A stretch of 64,000 bases of DNA from Zoogloea sp. 1C4 (GCF_009469605.1 NZ_SSXU01000005.1:141857-205856), one strand, 5' to 3'. Counted from the first letter of the stretch, positions 20,475 through 28,700 are shown. Program-made: numbers and translations. Notes: generated by a model not told the origin, from the sequence alone.

Positions 20475-20559
20475 TGGTGCCCAGAAGAGGACTCGAACCT
20501 CCACGCCTCGCGGCACTAGTACCTGAAACTAGCGCGTCTACCAATTTCGCCATCTGGGC
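20475..20559 (-). tRNA. tRNA-Leu (CAG), copy 1
   Basis: Read on the minus strand, an 85-nt class II tRNA with a 7-bp acceptor stem (GCCCAGA/TCTGGGC), discriminator A and encoded CCA. The anticodon arm CTAGT-TTCAGGT-ACTAG gives anticodon CAG. The variable arm is long, and GGTTCGAGTCC forms the T arm. CTG is the dominant leucine codon in this GC-rich sequence. Identical to the copy at 20744-20828. A TATAAT lies 13 bases upstream of its 5' end. Confidence 0.96.
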
Positions 20560-20571
20560 AGCGAAGCCGCT

Positions 20572-20600
20572 ATTATAGACAAGTCTAATGCGAATGCAAA
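20572..20600 (-). promoter_or_regulatory. Promoter of tRNA-Leu copy 1
   Basis: On the minus strand a perfect -10 TATAAT (20572-20577), with a weaker -35 TTTGCA (20595-20600) at 17-base spacing. Transcription would start about 6 bases before the tRNA. Confidence 0.6.
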
Positions 20601-20697
20601 TCCTCCGTGACCTTCACCTGCCTTTTGGCGGGGCCCCGATGAGTGTGGCCCGGGTCACGCGCGTCCAGTGCTTTGTGGTGCAGGCCGAGCGGAAGTA

Positions 20698-20734
20698 CAA
20701 AAACAAAAAGCCGATCGACAAATCGATCGGCTTT
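20698..20734 (-). terminator. Intrinsic terminator of tRNA-Leu copy 2
   Basis: Same 12-bp inverted repeat as at 20436-20463 (here 20707-20718 and 20723-20734) and the same T-rich tail on the minus strand. It separates the two tRNA copies, so each is an independent unit. Confidence 0.85.
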
Positions 20735-20743
20735 CCTGAAACT

Positions 20744-20828
20744 TGGTGCCCAGAAGAGGACTCGAACCTCCACGCCTCGCGGCACTAGTACCTGAAACTA
20801 GCGCGTCTACCAATTTCGCCATCTGGGC
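20744..20828 (-). tRNA. tRNA-Leu (CAG), copy 2
   Basis: Identical over all 85 bases to the copy at 20475-20559, including the encoded CCA and anticodon CAG. Shared sequence runs from the terminator through the tRNA, but the spacers differ, so the duplication is old or has been kept identical by gene conversion. It diverges from rnr, whose start lies 34 bases from the tRNA 5' end. Confidence 0.96.
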
Positions 20829-20840
20829 AACGAAGGCGCC

Positions 20841-20868
20841 ATTATAGATTAGAAAGAACACGTGTCAA
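20841..20868 (-). promoter_or_regulatory. Consensus promoter of tRNA-Leu copy 2, overlapping the rnr start
   Basis: On the minus strand: -35 TTGACA (20863-20868), 16-base spacer, -10 TATAAT (20841-20846), both perfect. The -35 lies inside the first three codons of rnr on the other strand. Predicted start is about 20834, giving a very short tRNA leader. Confidence 0.8.
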
Positions 20869-23438
20869 CTTACAAGTCCAATAACATCAAAAAACTCAGC
20901 AAGCTGCGTCGCAGCGACCCCTTCTTCGAGCGCGAAATCCAGAAATACGATTTCCCGCTGCCGAGCCGCGAGTTCATCATCCAGATTCTCGCCGAGCATG
21001 GCGTGCCGATGCCGTTTCCGGACGTCGCGACGGCCCTCGACATCCTTCCTGAAGAACTTGAGTTCTTCGAACGCCGCATGCGCGCCATGGAGCGCGACGG
21101 GCAGGTCATGCGCAACCGGCGCGGTGCCTATCTGCTGCCGGCGAAGGCCGATCTGATCCGCGGCACCGTTCAGGGCCATCCGGATGGCTACGGCTTTGTC
21201 GTGACCGACGACGAGCATCCGGACATCTTCCTCGGCCCCAACGAGATGCGCGAGGTGCTCCATGGCGACCGGGTGATGGTCCGGATCGCGGGGCAGGATC
21301 GCCGCGGTCGCCCTGAGGGCAAGCTCGTTGAGGTGCTGGAGCGGGCCAATACCCGCATCGTCGGCCGCGTGCTGGTGGAAAACGGCGTAACCCTCGTCGT
21401 TCCCGAAAATCGCCGCATTTCGCAGGAGATTCTGCTAGCGCCGGGCAAGAGCAAGTCCAAGCCGGCGGCCGGGCAGGTGGTGGTGGTCGAGCTTGTCGAG
21501 CAGCCGACCCGCTATGCCCAGCCGGTCGGGCGCATCGTCGAAACCCTCGGCAACTACGCCGATCCGGGGATGGAAATCGAGATCGCGCTGCGCAAGCACG
21601 AGCTCCCCCACGAGTTTTCGGCTGACGCCAAGGCCCAGGCGCGGAAGCTCCCCGAGAAGGTCCGCAAGCTGGACTGGAAGGGCAGGGAGGATCTCACCCA
21701 GCTTCCGCTGGTCACCATCGATGGCGAAACCGCGCGGGATTTCGATGATGCGGTGTTCTGCGAACGCCAGGGCCGGGGTTTCCGTCTGGTGGTGGCGATC
21801 GCCGACGTGTCGCACTACGTCACCGTGGGCTCGCCGCTGGATGGCGAGGCTTACGATCGGGGCAATTCGGTGTATTTCCCGCGGCGGGTGATCCCGATGC
21901 TGCCGGAGAAGCTCTCCAATGGCCTGTGCTCGCTCAATCCGCAGGTGGAGCGCCTGTGTATGGTGTGCGACATGGCGATCTCCCAGACGGGTGTCGTCAA
22001 GCAATACCGCTTCTATCCGGCGGTGATGTTCTCCAAGGCGCGCCTCACCTACAACCAGGTGGCCGCCGCGCTGTACGACAACGATCCAGCTGCTCTCGAG
22101 GTGATCGGCGAACTACTGCCCCACCTGCAGAACCTCGACAAGCTCTTCCGAGTGCTACTGAAAGCCCGCGCGAAGCGCGGCGCGATCGACTTCGAGACGC
22201 AGGAAACGAAGATGATCTTCGACGATAACGGCAAGATCGCCCAGATCGTGCCGGAGAGCCGGAACGACGCCCACCGGCTGATCGAAGAGTGCATGCTGGC
22301 CGCCAACGTCTGCGCGTCGGATTTCCTCCAGGCCAACGAGCATCCGGCGCTTTACCGGGTGCATGAAGGCCCGACGCCCGAGAAACTCGCCAAGTTGCGG
22401 GATTTCCTCGCTGAGTTCGGCATCCAGCTGGGTGGCGGAGAAGAGCCCAAGGCTGGTGATTACGCGCGCCTGCTCGAACAGATCCAGGGGCGCCCCGATC
22501 TGCAGCTGCTGCAGACCGTGATGCTGCGCTCCCTGCGTCAGGCGGTTTACAGCCCCGACAACGTGGGCCACTTCGGCCTGGCGTACGACGCCTACACCCA
22601 CTTCACGTCGCCGATCCGCCGTTATCCCGATCTGCTCGTCCACCGGGCGATCAAGGCCGTGCTGAACGGCCAGCGCTACGTGCCGGCGCAGGACGCAGGC
22701 GACTGGGAAGCCATCGGCATGCACTGCTCGATGACCGAGCGGCGCGCCGACGAGGCCGACCGGGACGTGGAGAACTGGCTCAAGTGCTATTACATGCAGG
22801 ACCGGATCGGCGAGGAATTCGACGGCAGCGTTTCGGCGGTGGTACCTTTCGGCCTTTTCGTGGCCCTGGACGACGTTTTTGTCGAAGGCCTGGTGCACAT
22901 TTCCGATCTCGGCAACGATTACTTCCACTACGACGACGCCCATCACAGCCTGGTGGGCGAGCGGACCGGCGAGCGTTATCGCCTGTCGGACCGGGTCCGG
23001 GTGCAGCTGGTGCGGGTGAACATGGAAGCCAGCAAGATCGACTTCCGGATCATCACCGGCCCGGCACGTGCCACCGAGCGGGTTGGCAAGACCACCAAGG
23101 ACCAGGCCGCCAAGGCATCGGCTCCGGCCGCTGTAGAGGCGCCCGCGCGGCGTCGCAGGGGCAAGACAGAGGCCGAACGCGCCGTCATACCTGCCGCTCC
23201 GCCGGCTGAGGTGCCCACTGAGGTGCCGGTTGCCAAGTCGAAGCCTGCAGCCCGCAAGGCGGCACCGCAGCCGGCCGAGCAGCCCGCCGAACGCGCGGCC
23301 ACGAAATCCGCCGCCAAGCCCAAGGCCGCCAAGCCGAAGGCAAGCCCGAGCGCCAAGCCTGCCAAGGCGGCCTCCAAGACCGCAAAGCCCCGCAAGTCAG
23401 CAACGGGCACCGCAAAGAAGAAAGCAAAACGTGTCTGA
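20862..23438 (+). CDS. rnr: 3'-5' exoribonuclease RNase R
   Basis: 858 residues. N-terminal helical/winged domain (FEREIQKYDFPLPSREFI), cold-shock domains (TVQGHPDGYGFV...IFLGPNEM), RNB catalytic domain with the metal-binding DGETARDFDDAV, an S1 domain (EFDGSVSAVVPFGLFVAL), and a long Lys/Ala/Pro-rich tail from about 730 to the end. It degrades structured RNA and acts in RNA quality control. Start is GTG 20862, which overlaps the promoter of the divergent tRNA. The RNA partner gene rlmB overlaps its end by 8 bases, as in E. coli rnr-rlmB. Confidence 0.95.
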   Translation: MSTYKSNNIKKLSKLRRSDPFFEREIQKYDFPLPSREFIIQILAEHGVPMPFPDVATALDILPEELEFFERRMRAMERDGQVMRNRRGAYLLPAKADLIRGTVQGHPDGYGFVVTDDEHPDIFLGPNEMREVLHGDRVMVRIAGQDRRGRPEGKLVEVLERANTRIVGRVLVENGVTLVVPENRRISQEILLAPGKSKSKPAAGQVVVVELVEQPTRYAQPVGRIVETLGNYADPGMEIEIALRKHELPHEFSADAKAQARKLPEKVRKLDWKGREDLTQLPLVTIDGETARDFDDAVFCERQGRGFRLVVAIADVSHYVTVGSPLDGEAYDRGNSVYFPRRVIPMLPEKLSNGLCSLNPQVERLCMVCDMAISQTGVVKQYRFYPAVMFSKARLTYNQVAAALYDNDPAALEVIGELLPHLQNLDKLFRVLLKARAKRGAIDFETQETKMIFDDNGKIAQIVPESRNDAHRLIEECMLAANVCASDFLQANEHPALYRVHEGPTPEKLAKLRDFLAEFGIQLGGGEEPKAGDYARLLEQIQGRPDLQLLQTVMLRSLRQAVYSPDNVGHFGLAYDAYTHFTSPIRRYPDLLVHRAIKAVLNGQRYVPAQDAGDWEAIGMHCSMTERRADEADRDVENWLKCYYMQDRIGEEFDGSVSAVVPFGLFVALDDVFVEGLVHISDLGNDYFHYDDAHHSLVGERTGERYRLSDRVRVQLVRVNMEASKIDFRIITGPARATERVGKTTKDQAAKASAPAAVEAPARRRRGKTEAERAVIPAAPPAEVPTEVPVAKSKPAARKAAPQPAEQPAERAATKSAAKPKAAKPKASPSAKPAKAASKTAKPRKSATGTAKKKAKRV

Positions 23439-24177
23439 TAACACCGCCAGTTCCCGTCTCATCTACGGTTTTCACGCCGTCCTCGCCAAGCTCCGTCATG
23501 ATCCGGAAGCGATCTTCGAGATCTACACCGATTCCAAACGTAGCGACCCCCGCGCGCGGGATCTCGTCCGCCATGCCGAGCAACTCGGCACCCGCCTGAT
23601 CCCGACCGAAGGCGATCGCCTCGACAAGATGGTCGGCACCCGCCGCCATCAGGGCGTGGTGGCCCGCATCGACGGCCGCCGCAAGGAGCTCAAGCTCGAC
23701 GACGTGCTCGACGGTCTCACCGAGCCCGCGTTGCTGCTGGTTCTCGATGGCATCCAGGATCCCCACAATCTCGGCGCCTGCCTGCGGGTGGCCGACGCCG
23801 CCGGCGCCCACGCCGTCATCGCGCCCAAGGACAAGGCTGTGGGGCTCAACGCCACCGCCGTGAAGGTGGCGAGCGGGGCGGCGGATACCGTCCCGTACAT
23901 CACCGTCACCAACCTCGCCCGGGCCCTGCGCGAGATGCAGGAAGCTGGCGTGTGGGTGCTGGGCGCGGCGGGTGAATCTGAAAAGTCGATCTACACCGTC
24001 GACCAGAAAGGCCCGATCGCCTGGGTGCTAGGCGCCGAAGGCGACGGCCTGCGCCGCCTGACCCGCGAAACCTGCGACGAGCTGGTGAGCATTCCGATGT
24101 ACGGCACGGTGGAAAGCCTCAACGTGTCGGTGGCGAGCGGTCTGTGCCTCTTCGAGGCACGCCGTCAGCGGCAGTGA
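23431..24177 (+). CDS. rlmB: 23S rRNA (Gm2251) 2'-O-methyltransferase RlmB
   Basis: 248 residues from GTG 23431, inside the last codons of rnr. The N-terminal substrate-binding domain starts SSRLIYGFHAV. The SpoU/TrmH methyltransferase domain carries LDGIQDPHNLGACLR (motif 1), VLGAEGDGL (motif 2) and IPMYGTVESLNVSVA (motif 3). It methylates G2251 of 23S rRNA. A continuous upstream frame exists but belongs to the rnr coding region. Its stop overlaps the next GTG. Confidence 0.95.
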   Translation: MSDNTASSRLIYGFHAVLAKLRHDPEAIFEIYTDSKRSDPRARDLVRHAEQLGTRLIPTEGDRLDKMVGTRRHQGVVARIDGRRKELKLDDVLDGLTEPALLLVLDGIQDPHNLGACLRVADAAGAHAVIAPKDKAVGLNATAVKVASGAADTVPYITVTNLARALREMQEAGVWVLGAAGESEKSIYTVDQKGPIAWVLGAEGDGLRRLTRETCDELVSIPMYGTVESLNVSVASGLCLFEARRQRQ

Positions 24178-24851
24178 AGATCGACTACGCCGAAGTCCGC
24201 GCGCTGCTGCGGCAAAGCCGTAGCGGGGCGCTGGGCACCCACTCGGTGGCGATGCCGGGCTTTCCCTTCGTGAGCGCCGTGCCTTTCGTGTCGGACGCTT
24301 CCGGCCGGCCGGTGTTCCTCATCAGCGGGCTTGCCGAGCATACGCGCAACCTGCTGGCCGACCCGCGGGCCAGCCTGCTGGTGACCGAAGGGGATGGCAT
24401 CAATCTGGCTCAGGCCCGTCTGACCTTGCTGGGCCGGATGCAGCCGGTTGATCTGGACGAGGCGTCCCGCCAGCGCTACGTGCGCTATAGCCCGGAATCC
24501 GCGCTGTATCTTGAGCTGGGGGATTTCCGGTTCTTCCGTCTGGAGCCCGACAAGGCGCGTTTCGTTGGCGGCTTTGGCCGAATGGGCTGGCTTGCCGCCG
24601 AGGCGCCAGCAGCGGCGCTCGATCCGGATGCCGAAGCCGGGCTTGTGGCCCGGCTGGAGCGTCAGGTTCCGCCTGGGGTGGCGGTGGTGGGTATCGACAG
24701 GGAAGGGCTGGATGTGCGGATTGGCGGCGTGTTGCGCCGTCTTGCGTTGCCCCCTACTGATGGGGGCGCCGCCGCGCTGGAGGCTGCCGCAGCGGCAATC
24801 CTGCTGCGGCTGGAAGCGCCGCCCGCAGCAGGAGATTCAAACCTCGCCTGA
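24174..24851 (+). CDS. HugZ-like pyridoxamine-5'-phosphate-oxidase-fold protein
   Basis: 225 residues from GTG 24174, which overlaps the rlmB stop (GTGA). The N-terminal half has the split-barrel flavin-binding pattern of the PNPOx family (GALGTHSVAMPGFPFVSAVPFV, then HTRNLLADPRASLLV), and the middle block ELGDFRFFRLEPDKARFVGGFG is typical of HugZ-type haem-degrading or haem-binding members. A short DUF2470-like C-terminal domain follows. The likely role is haem or flavin chemistry in the cytoplasm; the reaction is not proven by sequence. It converges on the LolA-like gene with 2 bases between stops. Confidence 0.75.
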   Translation: MKIDYAEVRALLRQSRSGALGTHSVAMPGFPFVSAVPFVSDASGRPVFLISGLAEHTRNLLADPRASLLVTEGDGINLAQARLTLLGRMQPVDLDEASRQRYVRYSPESALYLELGDFRFFRLEPDKARFVGGFGRMGWLAAEAPAAALDPDAEAGLVARLERQVPPGVAVVGIDREGLDVRIGGVLRRLALPPTDGGAAALEAAAAAILLRLEAPPAAGDSNLA

Positions 24852-24853
24852 GC

Positions 24854-25645
24854 TCAATCGACCCGGTTGAGCTTGTCCATGTACTGCTTGGTAAACACGC
24901 GGTCGGGCAGATCCTTGGCCGCCATCTGCGAGTAACGCAGGGTTGATACCTCGCCCTTCTTCAGGGCGTCCTCCATGACCAGCTGGGTGGGGCGCACGCG
25001 CCCGCCCAGATCCTTGAACTTGTCGTAACGGCACACCTTCAGCAGACGGTCTGAGAGGGAATAGAACTCGGCCTTGTAGGGCCAGTTGTTGGACTGGCGG
25101 ACCCAGTACAGCACCTTGGCGTAGGTCACGCCGCGGTCGACTGCGGTGAGCTCCAGCACGTGCATCTTCTCGCCGTCGATGGTGTCGGTGCGGATGATCT
25201 TTGGCTCGTAGTCGCCGGCGAAGTTGGCCCGGGCCAGGTCACCGTTGGCCACCTGGCCGGTGAGGCGCTGGGCGAGGGACAGGCGCACCGGCTGGGACAC
25301 GTTGGGCATGAACACCCACAGGTCGCGGCCGCGCATCAGCATGGCCTGGCCCTTGTCGGTGGCGGGTTCGAGGGTCTGGACGATGGTGTTCTCGTTGCCC
25401 TTGGAGAGGATGCGGTACTTGCGATCCTCGGCCGGCTCACCTGCGCTCACCGACGAGATGTCGATGATGACCTGGAAGCCATCCCGCGGGAAACGGATTT
25501 CGTCGGCCTTGGCGACGATGGATTTGGCCTGATCCACGGCCGCATCGTCGGCCAGTACCGGCGCGCCGGACAGCAGCGAGAGGGTCGCAAGCGCAGCGCC
25601 GAGGAACCGAGACCGGCAGCTCGAAGGGCTAAATTTGAAGCTCAT
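24854..25645 (-). CDS. LolA-like outer membrane lipoprotein-sorting protein
   Basis: 263 residues from the ATG at 25645 (upstream in-frame codons lack support). It has a Sec signal peptide ending near VLADDAA, then a LolA/VioE-type beta-rich fold in the COG2834 group (DLWVFMPNVSQPVRLSLAQRL and VLYWVRQSNNWPYKAEFYS). Such proteins occur beside LolD-like ATPases, FtsX-like permeases and DUF1302 barrels, and are thought to carry a lipid or lipoprotein through the periplasm. Here it is divergent from the ATPase, with a 42-base gap that must hold both promoters. The permease is missing. Confidence 0.75.
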   Translation of the reverse strand: MSFKFSPSSCRSRFLGAALATLSLLSGAPVLADDAAVDQAKSIVAKADEIRFPRDGFQVIIDISSVSAGEPAEDRKYRILSKGNENTIVQTLEPATDKGQAMLMRGRDLWVFMPNVSQPVRLSLAQRLTGQVANGDLARANFAGDYEPKIIRTDTIDGEKMHVLELTAVDRGVTYAKVLYWVRQSNNWPYKAEFYSLSDRLLKVCRYDKFKDLGGRVRPTQLVMEDALKKGEVSTLRYSQMAAKDLPDRVFTKQYMDKLNRVD

Positions 25646-25687
25646 AGTGTTATCCTTTGAAAGCAAACAACATAGACCGGTGGGGCA

Positions 25688-26461
25688 ATGCAAACAAGCC
25701 GCGACGACAGCACGGATGGGACGTCGACGACGGACCCGAAGACGATCATCAGGATCGAAAATGTCAGCAAGATCTATCGTCTCGGTGATCAGGACGTCAA
25801 TGCGCTGAGGAAGGTCACCCTCGATGTCAAGGAAGGTTACTTCATGGCCATCGCGGGTACATCAGGGAGTGGCAAGTCCACGCTCCTCAATATTATGGGG
25901 TGTATCGATACGCCAAGCGAGGGCAGGGTGTTCATCGAGGGAAAGGATGTCTCCGGGCAGACTCCCGATGAACTCGCCAACATCCGTGCGAGGACCATCG
26001 GCTTCATCTTCCAGACCTTTAATCTGCTGCCGGTGCTCTCCGCCGAGGAAAACGTGGAATACCCGCTGCTCCAGATGCCGGAAATCAGCAAGGAAGAGCG
26101 GCGCGCGCGGGTGAACGATTACCTCAAGCTGGTGGGGCTGGCGAAGTACGCGCACCACCGCCCGAACCAGTTGTCGGGCGGCCAGCGTCAGCGGGTGGCG
26201 ATTGCCCGGGCGCTGGTCACACACTCGAAGGTAGTGCTGGCCGACGAGCCTACCGCCAACCTCGACAAGAACACCGGCAAGAGCATTCTTGATTTGATGC
26301 AGCGCATCAACGAGGATTGCAAGACAACATTCGTGTTTTCGACCCACGACAAGCAGGTGATGAGCCGCGCCGTCCAGCAGGTCCGGATGGAAGACGGCCA
26401 GCCCACCAAGCTCGGGCTCAAACTCAACGGCACCTGGCGCTTCGTTCCGTACCGGGCCTGA
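25688..26461 (+). CDS. ABC transporter ATP-binding protein, LolD/MacB type
   Basis: 257 residues. Walker A GTSGSGKS at 57-64, Q-loop FQTFNLLPVLSAEENV (typical of the LolD/MacB/FtsE branch), signature LSGGQRQR, Walker B VVLADEPT, and H-loop STHD are all intact. This branch works with FtsX-like permeases in extracting lipoproteins or lipids, or in mechanotransmission. There is a 20-residue hydrophilic N-terminal extension and a C-terminal extension after the usual end. No FtsX-like permease is adjacent. The next gene is a DUF1302-type outer-membrane protein. Confidence 0.88.
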   Translation: MQTSRDDSTDGTSTTDPKTIIRIENVSKIYRLGDQDVNALRKVTLDVKEGYFMAIAGTSGSGKSTLLNIMGCIDTPSEGRVFIEGKDVSGQTPDELANIRARTIGFIFQTFNLLPVLSAEENVEYPLLQMPEISKEERRARVNDYLKLVGLAKYAHHRPNQLSGGQRQRVAIARALVTHSKVVLADEPTANLDKNTGKSILDLMQRINEDCKTTFVFSTHDKQVMSRAVQQVRMEDGQPTKLGLKLNGTWRFVPYRA

Positions 26462-26496
26462 TGCGCCGCCGGACGGGCATCTGGCGCACGTCCGGC
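26462..26496 (+). other. Two interleaved inverted repeats between the ABC ATPase and the outer-membrane gene
   Basis: TGCGCC (26462-26467) pairs with GGCGCA (26483-26488), and GCCGGACG (26468-26475) pairs with CGTCCGGC (26489-26496). The arms alternate (A-B-A'-B') with no spacer between A and B or between A' and B', so the two hairpins should exclude each other. No T-run follows directly. A GAGGGGAAAG ribosome site is 15 bases further. Confidence 0.5.
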
Positions 26497-26526
26497 CATT
26501 CACGTTTTACGAGGGGAAAGTAGGAA

Positions 26527-27837
26527 ATGGACAGCTTGAAACCAAAGCTTCGCCGCAGTGCGGTCGCGTTATCGATGATGCTCTGCTGCGGCGCCGCTGC
26601 AGCAGCCGACGACGACCTGGGGCTTGATGACGTGGCGGGCGAGGGCGGCGGCGTCAAGACGGCCGGCTTCCTCCAGTTCGATCTGGCGCGCACCTATGGC
26701 GGCCAGGATCACTGGTCGATGGCGCGCTCCCGTGCCGAGGTTTCGGCCACCGGCGGAGACAGCGTCAAGTGGAAGATCTCCGGCCGGGCCGATGCCGACG
26801 CGGTCTTCGCGATCGATTCCGGCTTCTATCCGGACGCCGTGCGGCGCGACCAGCAGTACCAGTTCCACCTGCGTGAAACCTATGCCGACTTCTCGCTCGG
26901 CGACGTGGATTTCCGCTTCGGCCGCCAGCACATCGTGTGGGGTGAGATGGTCGGGCTGTTCTTTGCCGACGTGGTCTCCGCGCGGGATCTTCGCAGCTTC
27001 TTCCTGCCCGATTTCGAGCAGCTGCGGATTCCCCAGTGGGCGACCCGCGCCGAATACTACTTTGGCGAAACCCACGCCGAGCTGATCTGGATTCCGGTGC
27101 CGAGCTACGACAACATCGGCAAGCCGGGGGCCGAGTTCTATCCGCTTCCCCGTGACGCGAAGGTGCTGGGTGAAGCCAAGCCGGACAACTCCCTTGGCAA
27201 CACCAACTGGGGCGCACGCCTGTCGCGGATGGTCGGTGGCTGGGATGTCTCCGGCTTCTACTACCGCAGCATGGATGTGGCCCAGACTTTCTACTTCACC
27301 GGGCTCTCGGGCGGGCAGGCCGAATTCCAGCCGCGCCATGAGCGCATCAGCCAGGTCGGCGCCACCGTGACCAAGGATTTCGGCGACTTCGTGCTGAAGG
27401 GCGAGACGGTGCACTCCCGCGGCCGCAAGTTCAATACCCAGAATCCGCTGGATGCGCCCAACGGGCTGGTTGATCAGGACACAATTGATTACGTGGTCGG
27501 GGTCGATATTCCCGCCTTCAACGACGGGCGGGTGAATCTACAATACTTCGCCCGCCGCATGCTCGATTACGATGCCCGCACGGGCTTTGAGCGGACCGAA
27601 GGCGGTGCCAGCGTCCTGGTTGGCACCCGGCTCGCCAAGAACTGGCAGGCCGAAGCGCTTTACGTGTCGATGCTCAACCGCAACGACTACATGTTCCGCC
27701 CCAAGCTGATCTGGTCTGCAAACAAGAGCACGCGCGTGGTTTTCGGGGTTGACGCCTTTGGTGGCGCCGCCAACGGCATTTTCGGCCGTTACGCGGATCG
27801 CGACCGGGTCTACACCGAGGCCCGGTGGTCTTTCTGA
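26527..27837 (+). CDS. DUF1302-like outer-membrane beta-barrel protein
   Basis: 436 residues. Signal peptide with cleavage near GAAAAADDD, then amphipathic beta-strands rich in Tyr/Phe/Arg (FDLARTYGG, DVDFRFGRQHIVWGEM) ending in a C-terminal Phe (EARWSF), the BAM recognition signature. It resembles the DUF1302 family, often found with LolA-like proteins and ABC ATPases. Location in the outer membrane is well supported; the cargo is unknown. It follows the ATPase by 65 bases containing the two competing hairpins. Confidence 0.72.
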   Translation: MDSLKPKLRRSAVALSMMLCCGAAAAADDDLGLDDVAGEGGGVKTAGFLQFDLARTYGGQDHWSMARSRAEVSATGGDSVKWKISGRADADAVFAIDSGFYPDAVRRDQQYQFHLRETYADFSLGDVDFRFGRQHIVWGEMVGLFFADVVSARDLRSFFLPDFEQLRIPQWATRAEYYFGETHAELIWIPVPSYDNIGKPGAEFYPLPRDAKVLGEAKPDNSLGNTNWGARLSRMVGGWDVSGFYYRSMDVAQTFYFTGLSGGQAEFQPRHERISQVGATVTKDFGDFVLKGETVHSRGRKFNTQNPLDAPNGLVDQDTIDYVVGVDIPAFNDGRVNLQYFARRMLDYDARTGFERTEGGASVLVGTRLAKNWQAEALYVSMLNRNDYMFRPKLIWSANKSTRVVFGVDAFGGAANGIFGRYADRDRVYTEARWSF

Positions 27838-28037
27838 CAGAAAATACTGCCCGGAGTAGGTATCATCCGCGCCGGGCGGATTCCCGCAGAAATATTCAGC
27901 CATCTTGATGGCGCAGTCATGTTTCCCCTTTTTGGGGCGTCGTGACGTTTTTCTCCGGACGGAATCGCGCGCTGCCGTAATATCCGCCCGTTATCATTCA
28001 AAGGCTGAACTTTGGCCGTATCCAGGGGAAGTACCTT
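27838..28037 (+). promoter_or_regulatory. Presumed control region of the exopolysaccharide locus
   Basis: 200 bases without a gene before the first EPS gene. A -10-like TATCAT (27992-27997) lies about 40 bases before the ATG, but no -35 is seen at 17-18 bases, so an activator may be needed. A 6-bp inverted repeat GCCCGG/CCGGGC (27849-27854, 27872-27877) follows the previous gene. I found no clean sigma-54 site. Confidence 0.35.
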
Positions 28038-28643
28038 ATGAAACGCTATTTTAAGAACGGCTTGCTGGCGTGCGCCGTAGCCGGTCTGGCAGGGTGCGCC
28101 ACCACTTATCCGCCGGCGCCGGTGACCGCAGAGGCTGCCGATTATGCCTATCAGATCGGGCCGGGCGATAACGTGAATATCGTTGTCTGGCGCAACCCCG
28201 AGCTGTCGATGACGGTCCCGGTGCGTCCGGACGGCAAGATCACCACGCCCCTGGTTGAGGATCTGCCGGCTTCCGGCCGTGATGCCAGCACGCTTGCCCG
28301 CGAGATCGAGCAGGCGCTCGGCAAGTACATCCGCGATCCGGTCGTGACCGTCATCGTGACCACCTTTGTCGGTCCGTATTCCCAGCAGGTTCGGGTGGTG
28401 GGTGAGGCGGCCAAGCCCCAGACCCTGCCGTTCCGTCAGAAGATGTCCCTGTTGGACGTCATGATCTCGGTCAATGGTCTGACCGATTACGCCGATGGTA
28501 ACCGCGCCACTCTGCTGCGGACCTCGGAAGGCAACAAGCAGTACTCCGTCCGCCTGAAGGATCTCGTCAAGCGTGGCGATGTTTCGGCCAATATCGAAAT
28601 GAAGCCGGGCGACGTTCTCATCATTCCCCAGAGCTGGTTCTGA
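28038..28643 (+). CDS. XrtA-type polysaccharide export lipoprotein (Wza-like)
   Basis: 201 residues. Lipoprotein signal with lipobox GLAGC, then the Poly_export domain (YQIGPGDNVNIVVWRNPELSMTVPVRPDGKITTPLVEDL, about 37-75) and an SLBB-like segment (VRVVGEAAKPQTLPFRQKMSLLDVM). This matches the short Wza homologue of PEP-CTERM EPS loci (family TIGR03027 by recollection). It forms the outer-membrane export channel. First gene of the 25-kb EPS run; a very stable hairpin lies before the next gene. Confidence 0.92.
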   Translation: MKRYFKNGLLACAVAGLAGCATTYPPAPVTAEAADYAYQIGPGDNVNIVVWRNPELSMTVPVRPDGKITTPLVEDLPASGRDASTLAREIEQALGKYIRDPVVTVIVTTFVGPYSQQVRVVGEAAKPQTLPFRQKMSLLDVMISVNGLTDYADGNRATLLRTSEGNKQYSVRLKDLVKRGDVSANIEMKPGDVLIIPQSWF

Positions 28644-28659
28644 CCCCACTCTTGATTTG

Positions 28660-28681
28660 CCCCCCGGGATGTCCCGGGGGG
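28660..28681 (+). other. Very stable GC hairpin between the export and chain-length genes
   Basis: CCCCCCGGG (28660-28668) and CCCGGGGGG (28673-28681) pair perfectly over 9 bp with loop ATGT. No T-run follows, so it is probably an RNA-stabilising or attenuating element rather than a terminator. The next ATG is 20 bases downstream. Confidence 0.6.
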
Positions 28682-28700
28682 ATGCATTCGGAATTTCCCA

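Noticed and set aside
27926-27957. Terminator after the DUF1302-type gene (short hairpin near TTTTT)
   Set aside because: Stems are only 4 bp, too weak to call.
27838-28037. Sigma-54 promoter for the EPS locus (as known for PrsR-controlled systems)
   Set aside because: The best TGGC-containing site (near 27917) lacks the downstream GC doublet at the right spacing.
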